A DNA stretch of 64,000 nucleotides, taken from positions 1 to 64,000 of the forward strand of contig JAFXYF010000015.1 of NCBI GenBank assembly GCA_017541885.1, read 5' to 3'. Shown piece by piece: positions 7,907 to 15,857 of this stretch. The stretch's first letter is position 1, and each line of letters starts with the position of its first letter. Source of the DNA: Bacilli bacterium (lineage in GTDB: Bacteria; Bacillota_I; Bacilli_A; RF39; UBA660). Both the position numbers and the translations under genes were made by a program. The notes under the pieces are model-generated. The model searched no databases. It saw nothing but the letters and a program-made list of their open reading frames with translations, and was not told the DNA's origin.

Positions 7907-9034
7907 ATGGATAAAAGAGTTAAAGTTGGAATTGCTGGATTAATGATTGGATCAGTATTATTACTTACTGGATGTAATTTAAAACATGATGAAAGAGAAG
8001 GTACAATGCTTAATAATCCTAGCATTGTAGAACCAGCACAAAATGCAGATATAATTGAAGAATCTGTTAAAAATATTGATGCAGTTGCTGAAGCAGAAGT
8101 AAGTGTTGATGTATACAGTTTATTAGAAAATAAGGATTATCATTTGAATATGTTTCCTGATTTTGAAAAGGATACTTTAGATAGTCATAAATATTCAACT
8201 TTTAAACATAATTTAGGTGTTACTAATATGGAGACTGATTTCCGTACTGGACCTAGCTTAGATTATAAAGTAATGGAAACTCTTCCTGCTGACACTGCTG
8301 TTGACTTAATTGCTAAATGTGATAACGGATGGGTACTTGCTCAAAGAAATGGATCTTTAGGATTCTTAAAGGGAGAGTATGTTCGTGAAGTAAACGAAGA
8401 AGCAATTTATGATGATATGAGAGCTTTACCAGAACTTATTCCTGTAGTACAAGCTAAAACTGATACTTCTATTCGTACTGAAAGTAAAAATGATGGTACT
8501 GAGATATTTACTCTAAAAAGAGGACAATCTGTACGTATGATTCGTAAACTTGATAATGGTTGGTATGAAGTTATTGCAAGTGGTGGAGTATCATTTGTTA
8601 ATGGAAATGATGTTAAAGAAGCTATTCAAGTTGAGGGTGATGCTTTACAGTTAGTTTCTTTAAATAAGGATACAACAGTACTTGATGTTCCTTATGGAAT
8701 GGATATGGGTACTATTAATCAATATGAAGTGTTGAAAGTATATGGAGAAATTGAAGGTTTTTACTATGTAGAAGGAGCAGGACATATTGGTTATGTTCCT
8801 AAAGAAAATTGTAAATCACTAAATGGTACTTTAGTTGTAGTAGATGTAAGTGATCAATCAATTAGCTTATATGATGGTACTAAGTTAAAACTTGAAACTG
8901 ATATTGTTACAGGAAAAGATGCTGTTACTGGTATGTTTGATTATACTGGTAAAATAGATGGAGTATCTAGTAATGATTTAAATAAGATTGATGAAAATGT
9001 AAACTTAGGTGATCAAATAATTGTAAAGCCTTAG
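7907..9034 (+). CDS. Lipoprotein with bacterial SH3 domains and a truncated L,D-transpeptidase-like end
   Basis: This is a 375-residue protein. I choose ATG 7907 over the upstream ATG 7886 because AAAGGGA precedes it and it gives a clean signal peptide: MDKRVKVGIAG... with lipobox LLTGC (Cys23). Two or three SH3b-like modules follow (about 100-165, 180-240, 240-300), e.g. METDFRTGPSLDYKVMETL, which in this fold bind cell wall or peptides. The C-terminal 80 residues (VVVDVSDQSISLYDGTKLKL, VTGKDAVTGMFDY) read like the start of a YkuD L,D-transpeptidase domain. They end before the catalytic HxxG and SxGC segments, so transpeptidase activity is not expected. It is anchored on the outer face of the membrane. 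Its role is unknown; its position just ahead of spore genes may be coincidental. Confidence 0.75.
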   Translation: MDKRVKVGIAGLMIGSVLLLTGCNLKHDEREGTMLNNPSIVEPAQNADIIEESVKNIDAVAEAEVSVDVYSLLENKDYHLNMFPDFEKDTLDSHKYSTFKHNLGVTNMETDFRTGPSLDYKVMETLPADTAVDLIAKCDNGWVLAQRNGSLGFLKGEYVREVNEEAIYDDMRALPELIPVVQAKTDTSIRTESKNDGTEIFTLKRGQSVRMIRKLDNGWYEVIASGGVSFVNGNDVKEAIQVEGDALQLVSLNKDTTVLDVPYGMDMGTINQYEVLKVYGEIEGFYYVEGAGHIGYVPKENCKSLNGTLVVVDVSDQSISLYDGTKLKLETDIVTGKDAVTGMFDYTGKIDGVSSNDLNKIDENVNLGDQIIVKP

Positions 9035-9054
9035 ATAAATTTAGATCTAATAAT

Positions 9055-9090
9055 AAGAGGTTTTGTCGAAACGATAGAATCTCTTTTTTG
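9055..9090 (+). terminator. Terminator after the SH3 lipoprotein gene
   Basis: AAGAG and CTCTT form the outer stem of an imperfect hairpin with inner GTTT/AAAC pairing, followed by a T-run. Confidence 0.6.
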
Positions 9091-9122
9091 TTTGTTTTAT
9101 TATTCTTTTAGAAAGGAGGCAT

Positions 9123-9722
9123 ATGGAAGAGGTTTTAGACTACGAAGGTTTAATATATAGTATTATTAATAAATATTCCAAACGATTTGATAAAGATGAT
9201 TTGTATCAAGTGGGTATGATTGGATTAATTGATGCTTATAAACATTATGATAATTCTTTTGATACTAAGTTTTCTTCTTTTGCTTATTACTATATATTAG
9301 GAGAGGTGAATAAATATATTCGTAATAGTAGTAGTTTAAAAGTAAGTAAGAATTTAATTGAAGTAAAAACTCGTATATTAAAAGTGAAAGATAGTATGAT
9401 GCAAAAACTTGGAAGAGAACCTACTAATATGGAAATTGCATTATATTTAGATTTAGATGTTAGTGTTGTTGATGAAGCAATGCTTACTGATAATATTGAA
9501 TCTATTGATAGAGAAATTCCTACTTATGATGATACGAGTGCTGAAATATTAGATTTAAAAGATGAGATTTTAAAACTTCCTATCGAAGAGAGAAGACTGA
9601 TAATTGCGAGATACTATAATGAGATGACTCAACAAGAAGTATCTAAAATGCTTGGGATTAGTCAAGTACAAGTATCTAGATGCGAAGCAAAAATATTAAA
9701 AAAACTTAGAACTAGATTATAA
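9123..9722 (+). CDS. Sporulation-type RNA polymerase sigma factor (SigF/SigG group)
   Basis: This 199-residue sigma-70-family protein has region 2 (DDLYQVGMIGLIDAYKHYD and FSSFAYYYILGEVNKYIR), region 3 and region 4 with the helix-turn-helix TQQEVSKMLGISQVQVSR. The GISQVQVSR motif is characteristic of the SigF/SigG/SigB group. A strong AAAGGAGG sits before ATG 9123. In Bacillus subtilis sigF lies directly upstream of the spoVA genes, and here too spoVAC-D-E follow, which favours SigF or SigG. Its usual partners SpoIIAA and SpoIIAB (anti-anti-sigma and anti-sigma) are not next to it. I cannot decide between SigF and SigG from sequence alone. Confidence 0.82.
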   Translation: MEEVLDYEGLIYSIINKYSKRFDKDDLYQVGMIGLIDAYKHYDNSFDTKFSSFAYYYILGEVNKYIRNSSSLKVSKNLIEVKTRILKVKDSMMQKLGREPTNMEIALYLDLDVSVVDEAMLTDNIESIDREIPTYDDTSAEILDLKDEILKLPIEERRLIIARYYNEMTQQEVSKMLGISQVQVSRCEAKILKKLRTRL

Positions 9723-9737
9723 TTCTAAGTTTTTTTG
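9700..9737 (+). terminator. Terminator overlapping the 3' end of the sigma gene
   Basis: ACTTAGAA (9704-9711) pairs with TTCTAAGT (9723-9730), followed by seven T. The 5' arm lies inside the last codons of the sigma gene, so the sigma factor and spoVAC may be separate transcripts or linked by partial read-through. Confidence 0.65.
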
Positions 9738-9760
9738 TACATATTAATAATGGTGATTAA

Positions 9761-10207
9761 ATGAAGAATACAAAATATGATCATTTAGCTGATAAGCATA
9801 AACCTAAAGAGAATAAGATAGAACATGTGATTATTTCTTTTTTATCGGGTGGAATGATTGGACTTTTAGGAGAAGTAATTATTGAAGTATTAGTTAAAAG
9901 CTTTCCACTATCAAGAAATGATGCATCTTCAATAATGATTGTATTAATGATTTTTTTAGCAAGTTTATGTACAGCTTTAGGATTTTTTGATAAATTAGTT
10001 GGAATATTTAGATGTGGGTTATTAATTCCAATTACAGGATTTGCTCACTCTATGACTAGTAGTGCTTTGGATTATAGAAAGGAAGGACCTATTTATGGGA
10101 TTGGATCTAATATGTTTAAACTGGCGGGTAGTGTTATTTTGTATGGAGTTGTTTCTGCTTGGATGTTTGGAACGATACGCTTCTTGATTGAGGGGTTGAT
10201 GAAATGA
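9761..10207 (+). CDS. spoVAC: Stage V sporulation protein AC (dipicolinate channel subunit)
   Basis: This 148-residue integral membrane protein has about four hydrophobic segments and the SpoVAC signature FLSGGMIGLLGE and IPITGFAHSMTSSALDY. SpoVAC forms the mechanosensitive part of the channel that moves Ca-dipicolinic acid into the developing spore and releases it in germination. The start is ATG 9761 with GGTGA upstream. The stop codon overlaps spoVAD by four bases (ATGA), showing a tight operon. The length matches the roughly 150-residue family. Confidence 0.95.
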   Translation: MKNTKYDHLADKHKPKENKIEHVIISFLSGGMIGLLGEVIIEVLVKSFPLSRNDASSIMIVLMIFLASLCTALGFFDKLVGIFRCGLLIPITGFAHSMTSSALDYRKEGPIYGIGSNMFKLAGSVILYGVVSAWMFGTIRFLIEGLMK

Positions 10208-11193
10208 CATTTAATTTTGATAGTGTTTATATTGATGAGTGTTCTACTGTTTGTGGACCTTATGAAAAGAAGGGACCCTTGAGAAGGTATTTTGATAAAA
10301 CATATAATGATTTAGATATGGGAGAAGATTCTTGGGAATTAGCAGAAATAAAATTAGTTAAAGATGCTTTAAGTATGATTCTTAAAAAGAGTGGATATAA
10401 AAAAGAAGATATTGATTTAGTAATTGGAGGAGATTTACTTAATCAAATAACTGCTTCTACTTATGGTACTTGTGGAGTAGGTAATGGTTTTATAGGAATA
10501 TATGGAGCTTGTAGTACTAGTACTTTAGGATTATTAGTGGGAGCTTCATTAATTAATTCTTCTTATATTAATAATGTAATATGTGTTACTTCTTCTCATA
10601 ATTTAAGTAGTGAGAAACAATTTAGATATCCGACTGAGTATGGTGCTTTAAGACCAATATCCGCAACTTTTACTTCTACTGGGGCAGGGGCTTGTTTATT
10701 ATCTAGAGATGTTAGTGATGTAAAGATAGAGTCAGCAACTATTGGGAAAATAGTGGATTATGGACAAGATGATCCTAATGATATGGGTCGTGTTATGGCT
10801 CCTAGCATCATTGACACTTTAACTAAACACTTAGAAGATACAGGAAGAGATGTTAATTATTATGATTTAATCGTGACTGGAGATTTAGGTAAATATGGAA
10901 TGGAAATTGTAAAGGATTATTTTTTAACTGAGAAGGGAATAGTCTTATCTAATTATAAAGATTGTGGTGTTATGCTTTATGATTTAGATAAACAAAAAGA
11001 TGTAAAAGCAGGAGCAAGTGGTCCTGCATGTTCTGCTCTTGTTACTTATTCATATATTTATTCAATGCTTAAAGAAAAGAAATTAAATAGAGTACTTGTT
11101 TTAGCAACTGGAGCACTTTTTTCCCCAACTATGGTTTTTCAAAAACAATCTATTCCTTCAATTTGTCATGCTATTAGTTTGGAGGCGGTTTAG
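10204..11193 (+). CDS. spoVAD: Stage V sporulation protein AD (dipicolinate-binding)
   Basis: This 329-residue thiolase-fold protein is close to the family's 338 residues. It shows conserved segments such as YGACSTSTLGLLVGASL and SFTSTGAGA-like TFTSTGAGACLLS. In spore formers SpoVAD sits on the outer side of the inner spore membrane and binds dipicolinic acid for the SpoVA channel. It begins within the spoVAC stop codon and ends directly at the spoVAE start. It differs from true thiolases in lacking an enzymatic role in this context (family knowledge). Confidence 0.95.
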   Translation: MTFNFDSVYIDECSTVCGPYEKKGPLRRYFDKTYNDLDMGEDSWELAEIKLVKDALSMILKKSGYKKEDIDLVIGGDLLNQITASTYGTCGVGNGFIGIYGACSTSTLGLLVGASLINSSYINNVICVTSSHNLSSEKQFRYPTEYGALRPISATFTSTGAGACLLSRDVSDVKIESATIGKIVDYGQDDPNDMGRVMAPSIIDTLTKHLEDTGRDVNYYDLIVTGDLGKYGMEIVKDYFLTEKGIVLSNYKDCGVMLYDLDKQKDVKAGASGPACSALVTYSYIYSMLKEKKLNRVLVLATGALFSPTMVFQKQSIPSICHAISLEAV

Positions 11194-11544
11194 ATGTATT
11201 TAATTAATTCTTTCTTATTTTGTGGGGCGATTTGTGCTATCGCACAAATCATAATTGATAATTCGAGACTAACGCCCGGGCATGTTACAAGTTTATTTGT
11301 AATAATTGGTTCTTTTCTTGATACATTTAGTATTTATGACATAATAATAAAAAAAGTAGGTGGAGGAGCTCTTTTACCTATTACTAGCTTTGGACATTCT
11401 TTAATTCATGGAGCTTTGGCTTCTGCTCATGAGGTAGGATTAATGGGAATTCTTATGGGGATGTTTCATTTAACGGCTACAGGTATTACTGCCGCAATTA
11501 TATTTTCGTTTTTCTTTGCTTTAATATTTGATCCTCAAGATTAG
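11194..11544 (+). CDS. spoVAE: Stage V sporulation protein AE
   Basis: This 116-residue membrane protein has three or four hydrophobic segments and the SpoVAE/SpoVAEb pattern LTPGHVTSLFVIIGSFLDTF and LLPITSFGHSLIHGAL; it is distantly related to SpoVAC. It starts at the base after the spoVAD stop. With SpoVAC and SpoVAD it makes the conserved minimal C-D-E core of the dipicolinate channel. spoVAA, spoVAB and spoVAF are not present nearby. Confidence 0.93.
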   Translation: MYLINSFLFCGAICAIAQIIIDNSRLTPGHVTSLFVIIGSFLDTFSIYDIIIKKVGGGALLPITSFGHSLIHGALASAHEVGLMGILMGMFHLTATGITAAIIFSFFFALIFDPQD

Positions 11545-11626
11545 TGTAAAATATATGTAATTGTTGTGTATATAATGTGTTAATTTACAAAAAGTAGTGT
11601 ATAATCAAAATAGGATAGTGATTATT

Positions 11627-11827
11627 ATGGAAATGGCAACAATTTATTATATAATTTTGGGAGTGTCTATTGTATCTTACTTAGTAGGATTATTTTTAGC
11701 GCATTTTGAAAAGAAGGGTAAAATTGCCGTATTATCTCATATGGGTAATGCGGGATTTGTAAATGTATACGGTGTTAACCAACCAGTTCCAGAAGAAGAA
11801 CGCTATATTGATGAAGAAATAATATAA
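11627..11827 (+). CDS. Small single-membrane-segment protein, unknown
   Basis: This is a 66-residue protein with one hydrophobic helix (about residues 5-24, YYIILGVSIVSYLVGLFLAH) and a short polar tail ending in acidic residues. I start it at ATG 11627; the frame extends back to GTG 11597, but a -10 box (TATAAT) lies between them, so the upstream codon would not be transcribed. GGATAG provides a weak Shine-Dalgarno. No family is recognised. It stands alone between spoVAE and a bidirectional terminator; a spore link is possible only by proximity. Confidence 0.6.
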   Translation: MEMATIYYIILGVSIVSYLVGLFLAHFEKKGKIAVLSHMGNAGFVNVYGVNQPVPEEERYIDEEII

Positions 11828-11830
11828 AAT

Positions 11831-11857
11831 AAAAAAAGGTAGATATCTACCTTTTTT
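11831..11857. terminator. Bidirectional terminator
   Basis: AAAAAAAGGTAGATATCTACCTTTTTT is a near-perfect palindrome with A- and T-runs between two convergent genes. Confidence 0.8.
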
Positions 11858-12158
11858 AATTTACTTTAGAAATGTTTATAATAGATTCCATATCATCGTC
11901 TTTGGCGATGATATTTTTATGTTCTTGTTTACATTTTTCACATTTATAAATAATTTTATATGTATCTTTATATTTTTCTATACCGATTGGTTTTAATAAA
12001 CCTTTACAATTGTTTTCTCTATCTCCTGGATTAATATCAACATGTTTAGAATATAAACAATGAGGACAATGATCCCTAGAAGTATATCCTAAAGGTTCTA
12101 CTTCTTTTCCACAGCTTTCACAAATGAATCCTTCATCTAGTTCATTAAATCTTTTCAT
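11856..12158 (-). CDS. RNHCP-domain zinc-ribbon protein
   Basis: This 100-residue protein carries the RNHCP motif as RDHCPHCLYSKHVDINPGDR, followed by C-x-G and KPI as in the family. It has further CxxC pairs at the N-terminus (CESCGK) and the C-terminus (CEKCKQ), so it probably binds two zinc ions. The family's biochemical role is not known; a nucleic-acid or ribosome-associated role is a guess. Its promoter reads divergently from scpA: TTGCAT, 17 bp, TATAAT, with GGTGATACT before the start codon. Confidence 0.85.
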   Translation of the reverse strand: MKRFNELDEGFICESCGKEVEPLGYTSRDHCPHCLYSKHVDINPGDRENNCKGLLKPIGIEKYKDTYKIIYKCEKCKQEHKNIIAKDDDMESIINISKVN

Positions 12159-12216
12159 AGTATCACCAACTTCATTATATATTTTGTTTAGAAGAAATGC
12201 AAAAGAATTTGTTTTA

Positions 12217-12225
12217 TGTTATAAT
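12217..12225 (+). promoter_or_regulatory. Extended -10 promoter of scpA-scpB
   Basis: TGtTATAAT stands 24 bp before ATG 12249, with GGAGTG as ribosome binding site. No clear -35 is seen, as at most promoters of this window. Confidence 0.65.
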
Positions 12226-12248
12226 GAGAAAGAGTCGGAGTGAAGTTT

Positions 12249-12962
12249 ATGGAAATAGATTTTAAAATTAATGATTTTGAAGGTCCACTTGATTTATTAC
12301 TTCATTTAATAAAAGAAGCTAAGATGGATATCATGAATATTGAAATCGAAGAGATTACTAGACAATATATGGAATTTCTTGATAAACAAGAAAAGATGAA
12401 TCTAGAAGTATCTTCAGAGTATCTTGTTTTAGCATCTGAATTATTAGAAATAAAATCTAGATTATTACTTCCTAGAAATAATACTCCTGAAGAAGAAGTA
12501 GAAGAAGATCCGAGAGAAGAATTAATTAATAGACTTTTAGAATATCAAGCTTATAAAGATATTACTAAAGTATTACAAGAGAAGGAATTATTAAGAAGAG
12601 ATATTTATACAAAGATTCCAGAAAATATTCACAATTATGTAGAAGAGAATCATGAAATACATGCAGATGTTACTTTAGATGATTTAGTAAAAGCTTTACA
12701 AAATTATTATCAAAGAAAGAATGATAATAAACCATTAAATACTAAGGTAACTGTAAATGAAATATCTGTTTCTTCTAGAAGACATGATATAAAGAAATTA
12801 TTAAAGAGTAAAAAGAGAGTATCATTCTTTGAGTTATTCCCTGTTATGACTAAGGAATATATTGTAGCGACTTTTTTAGCAATTCTTGAAATGGCTAAGA
12901 ACAGAGAACTTGTTATTAAACAGGAAAACAACTTTGAAGATATAATTTGCGAGGTGGTATAA
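12249..12962 (+). CDS. scpA: Segregation and condensation protein A
   Basis: ScpA is the kleisin of the bacterial SMC-ScpAB condensin, bridging the SMC heads to organise and segregate the chromosome. The N-terminal signature FEGPLDLLLHLIKEAKMDI is unmistakable, followed by the acidic middle and a C-terminal winged-helix part (SFFELFPVMTKEYIVATFLA). I start it at ATG 12249 (237 residues) because GGAGTG lies just ahead and most ScpA begin this way; GTG 12240 is part of that site. The stop overlaps the scpB start by one base. Confidence 0.95.
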   Translation: MEIDFKINDFEGPLDLLLHLIKEAKMDIMNIEIEEITRQYMEFLDKQEKMNLEVSSEYLVLASELLEIKSRLLLPRNNTPEEEVEEDPREELINRLLEYQAYKDITKVLQEKELLRRDIYTKIPENIHNYVEENHEIHADVTLDDLVKALQNYYQRKNDNKPLNTKVTVNEISVSSRRHDIKKLLKSKKRVSFFELFPVMTKEYIVATFLAILEMAKNRELVIKQENNFEDIICEVV

Positions 12963-13540
12963 TGCATAAAGCAGTACTAGAAGGTTTACTATTTGTTGTT
13001 GGAGAAGATGGACTTACTCTAGATCAAATAGAAGATGTATTAGGAGTAGATGAAGAAACTGCTAAAAATACAATAATGGAATTAAAAAAAGATTATGAAG
13101 ATGAGTCTAGAGGACTTAGAATAGATTTTTTAGGAAATAGATTTAAGATTACTACTAAATTTGAACACAAAGAATATTATCAAAAATTATTAGAGAATCC
13201 TGAAACTAATTTTTTAAGTCAAGCTGCGCTTGAGACTTTAGCAATTATTGCTTATAATGAGCCAATTACTAGAGTACAAGTTGATGCAATTAGAGGAGTT
13301 GATTCAACTTCTACTATTAGAAAACTTGTTGCGAAGGGCTTTATTAAAGAAGCTGGTAGAAGTGAACTTCCTGGAAGACCAATTCTTTATGAAACAACTC
13401 ATGAGTTCTTAGATTACTTTGGTTTATCCACAATAGAAGATTTACCTAATATTGAAGAAATAATGAAAAGTGTTTCTGAAGAAGAAAAAGATGAGAACAC
13501 TGATTTATATACATCTAAATATACTGAAGAGGTTGAATAA
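12962..13540 (+). CDS. scpB: Segregation and condensation protein B
   Basis: This 192-residue double winged-helix partner dimerises on ScpA in the SMC complex. Typical blocks are visible: LEGLLFVVGEDGLTLDQIEDVLGV at the start and LETLAIIAYNEPITRVQVD with IRGVDSTSTIRKLVAKGFI later. The start is ATG 12962 inside the scpA stop (TAATG), with GAGGTGG upstream within scpA. The acidic C-terminal tail (about 165-192) is not conserved in general. Confidence 0.95.
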   Translation: MHKAVLEGLLFVVGEDGLTLDQIEDVLGVDEETAKNTIMELKKDYEDESRGLRIDFLGNRFKITTKFEHKEYYQKLLENPETNFLSQAALETLAIIAYNEPITRVQVDAIRGVDSTSTIRKLVAKGFIKEAGRSELPGRPILYETTHEFLDYFGLSTIEDLPNIEEIMKSVSEEEKDENTDLYTSKYTEEVE

Positions 13541-13570
13541 AAATACTATAAAAATAGTATTTTTTATTTT
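13541..13570 (+). terminator. Terminator of scpAB
   Basis: AATACTAT-aaaa-ATAGTATT followed by a T-tract, directly after scpB. Confidence 0.75.
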
Positions 13571-13578
13571 TACTTTTA

Positions 13579-13587
13579 TGTTATAAT
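13579..13587 (+). promoter_or_regulatory. Extended -10 promoter of tRNA-Leu
   Basis: TGtTATAAT lies 20 bp before the mature tRNA 5' end and immediately after the scpB terminator T-run. Confidence 0.7.
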
Positions 13588-13606
13588 AACTTTGTTATTT
13601 AGTTTT

Positions 13607-13692
13607 GCTCTCATGGCGGAATGGTAGACGCGGCAGACTCAAAATCTGCTTCTGGTAACAGAGTTTCGGTTCAAGTCCGAATGGGAGCACCA
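13607..13692 (+). tRNA. tRNA-Leu (anticodon CAA), CCA encoded
   Basis: This 86-nt class II tRNA has acceptor stem GCTCTCA/TGGGAGC, D-arm with TGGTAGACG, anticodon stem GCAGA/TCTGC enclosing loop CTCAAAA (anticodon CAA, reading TTG), a long variable arm as expected for leucine, T-arm with GGTTCAAGTCC, discriminator A and a genome-encoded CCA at 13690-13692. Confidence 0.95.
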
Positions 13693-13701
13693 TAAAAAAA
13701 T

Positions 13702-13727
13702 AAAGAACATTATTGTTCTTTTTTTAT
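13702..13727 (+). terminator. Terminator of tRNA-Leu
   Basis: AAAGAAC-attatt-GTTCTTT and a run of T, starting about 10 bp after the tRNA 3' end. Confidence 0.75.
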
Positions 13728-13770
13728 TTGTTTGTTATAATCTTTACTGTATTTTATTTGGGGTGAATTT

Positions 13771-14502
13771 ATGAGTTTACTTATTACCTTTATATTAGGA
13801 CTATTCTTTTTAATAGGAGTAGGTGTAGTCTATTTTAATAAGAATAGAAAACTTGTTGAAATATTATCTATATCTATTGCTTTAGGAACTATGTCTGCTT
13901 TAGTTATATTTGATTTAATTCCAGAATTACTTGAACATATGGAAGAAATATCTTTTATATGGATAGTATTATTAGTTATTCTTGGAGTTCTTATATTAAA
14001 GGGATTAGATTTATTTGTACCTGATCATGATGATCATGATGCTCCTCATAAATGTAGTGAGGAAAATCTTGTACATATTGGAATTGTTTCTTTAATTGCG
14101 ATTGTTTTACATAATATTATTGAAGGAATGGCAGTTTATAGTTTATCTGTTGAATCTTTAAAAACGGGTTTCTTAATTGCTTTAGGAGTTGGTCTTCATA
14201 ATATTCCAATGGGTATGGTTATTGCATCTACTATGGAACATGAGAGTAAGTTTAAAAAAATAATTTCATATTTACTTGCGTGTTTATCAACTTTTGTTGG
14301 TGGATTAATTATGTTACTAATACATAGTGTTGTGACTGATTTTGTTGTTGGAATACTTATATGTATTACTTTAGGTATGATTATATATATAGTTTTATTT
14401 GGACTTATTCCTCATTTATTACATAGTAAAGATAAGAAAACTTCTATACTGGGATTTATTCTTGGAATTATAATCATTATTATTAGTAGTTTATTTGAAT
14501 AA
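13771..14502 (+). CDS. ZIP-family divalent metal transporter
   Basis: This 243-residue polytopic membrane protein has eight predicted segments. The paired metal-site motifs of ZIP proteins are clear: LHNIIEGMAV in segment 4 and LHNIPMGMVIAS in segment 5. A histidine/aspartate-rich cytoplasmic loop (VPDHDDHDAPHK) precedes them. ZIP proteins import zinc or related divalent metals into the cytoplasm; the metal cannot be told from sequence. It is a monocistronic gene with extended -10 TGtTATAAT (13733-13741), GGGGTGAA as ribosome binding site, and its own terminator. Confidence 0.9.
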   Translation: MSLLITFILGLFFLIGVGVVYFNKNRKLVEILSISIALGTMSALVIFDLIPELLEHMEEISFIWIVLLVILGVLILKGLDLFVPDHDDHDAPHKCSEENLVHIGIVSLIAIVLHNIIEGMAVYSLSVESLKTGFLIALGVGLHNIPMGMVIASTMEHESKFKKIISYLLACLSTFVGGLIMLLIHSVVTDFVVGILICITLGMIIYIVLFGLIPHLLHSKDKKTSILGFILGIIIIIISSLFE

Positions 14503-14527
14503 AAGATATGTTTCATATCTTTTTTAT
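14501..14527 (+). terminator. Terminator of the ZIP gene
   Basis: AAAGATAT-gtttc-ATATCTTT and a T-run overlapping the stop codon. Confidence 0.75.
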
Positions 14528-14563
14528 TTTGTGTTATACTTGTAATGAATAGGAGAGAGATAC

Positions 14564-15826
14564 ATGGAATTTGTTACATTAACTGAAAAAGAGTTTTTAG
14601 ATTATTCATTAAATAGTCCTTATACTAGTTTCTTTCAAATGCCTTTATGGGCAGAAGTTAAAAAGGACAATGGATGGGATTCCTATTTTGTTGGATTAAA
14701 AGATGGAGATAAAGTTGTAGCAGCAACATTACTTCTTTCTAAAAAGATTAAGTTCTTTAAGAATATGTTTTATGCTCCTAGAGGATTCTTATTAGATTAT
14801 AATAATTTGAGTATTTTAGAAGAGTTTACTGATGGTATTAAAAAATTCTTGAAAGATAAGAATGCATTATTTTTAAAAATAAATCCTTATATAGATTATC
14901 AAGAACGTACTGTGGATGGAGAAATTGTTCCTAATACGGAGAGAGATGATCTTATGAATAAATTAAAAGAATTAGGATTTGTTCATAATGGTTTTTATAT
15001 TGATCAAGATAAGAAGACTGATCTTGAACCGAGATGGATATCTGTTCTTGACTTAGAGGGGCTTGAATCAATAGATGATGCTTATAAGAATATGAGAAAG
15101 AGCTGTAAATGGAGAATTAATAATTCTCGTAAGAATTCTTTAGAGATTGTTGAAGCAGATATGGATAATCTATTTGAATTTAAAAATTTAATGAAACATA
15201 CTGCAGAGAGACGTGAATTTGTAGATAGACCTTTATCATATTATCAAAATATGTTTAAGATATTAGATCGTGAACATTTAGTTAAAGTATTGCTTGTTAA
15301 AATTCATTTTAATGAATTACATGAAACTTCTAAGAAGAATTTAGAAGAAAATGAAGCTATGGCTAAAGAATTAAAAGAAAAGGGTAATAAAGAAAAACAA
15401 TTAAAAGAAGTTGAACTTGAACATGAAAGATTAATTGAAAAGATTAAAATACTTGAAGATACTATTAAAGAATATGGAGAAGAGAAGATAATTGCTGGTG
15501 GATGGTATATGTTATATGGTAGAGAGATTAACTACTTATTTGGTGCTAGCTACAAACAATTTATGAAATATAATTCTCAATATTTACTTCAATATGAAAT
15601 GATTGATTATGCAATTAAGAATGGATATAAAGCATTTAACTTCTATGGAATAGACGGAAACTTCGATGAGAGTTCTAAAGGATTTGGTTTATTTGATTTT
15701 AAAAGAGGCTTTAATGCTTGTGTACATGAGCTTGTTGGAGAGTTCGATTTAGTAATTGATAAGAGCAGATATAAACTATATAGACTATGCTTTACACTTT
15801 ATAAAAAAATTAAAAAGATTTTTTAA
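14564..15826 (+). CDS. FemAB-family peptidoglycan interpeptide-bridge aminoacyltransferase
   Basis: This 420-residue protein has the size and layout of FemA/FemX/MurM enzymes, which add amino acids from aminoacyl-tRNA to the peptidoglycan stem peptide. The start (TSFFQMPLWAEVKKDNGW) and end (GYKAFNFYGIDGNFDE, GLFDFKRGFNACVHELVGEFDL) match the two GNAT-like halves of the family. Residues about 245-305 form a highly charged coiled-coil insert, the helical arm typical of FemA. It is a single gene with promoter TGtTATACT (14532-14540) and AGGAGAG before ATG 14564. The amino acid added is unknown. A tRNA gene lies about 900 bp upstream but there is no evidence that they are linked. Confidence 0.88.
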   Translation: MEFVTLTEKEFLDYSLNSPYTSFFQMPLWAEVKKDNGWDSYFVGLKDGDKVVAATLLLSKKIKFFKNMFYAPRGFLLDYNNLSILEEFTDGIKKFLKDKNALFLKINPYIDYQERTVDGEIVPNTERDDLMNKLKELGFVHNGFYIDQDKKTDLEPRWISVLDLEGLESIDDAYKNMRKSCKWRINNSRKNSLEIVEADMDNLFEFKNLMKHTAERREFVDRPLSYYQNMFKILDREHLVKVLLVKIHFNELHETSKKNLEENEAMAKELKEKGNKEKQLKEVELEHERLIEKIKILEDTIKEYGEEKIIAGGWYMLYGREINYLFGASYKQFMKYNSQYLLQYEMIDYAIKNGYKAFNFYGIDGNFDESSKGFGLFDFKRGFNACVHELVGEFDLVIDKSRYKLYRLCFTLYKKIKKIF

Positions 15827-15856
15827 AGAATTAACATTGTTTTAATTCTTTTTTTC
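15824..15856 (+). terminator. Terminator of the FemAB gene
   Basis: AAAGAATTAA-cattg-TTTTAATTCTTT and a T-run at the stop codon. Confidence 0.75.
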
Positions 15857-15857
15857 A

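Noticed and set aside
13607-15826. Idea that tRNA-Leu near the FemAB-like gene is a dedicated substrate
   Set aside because: The tRNA is a standard class II tRNA-Leu with normal features, and a transporter gene with its own promoter and terminator lies between; there is no evidence for a link.
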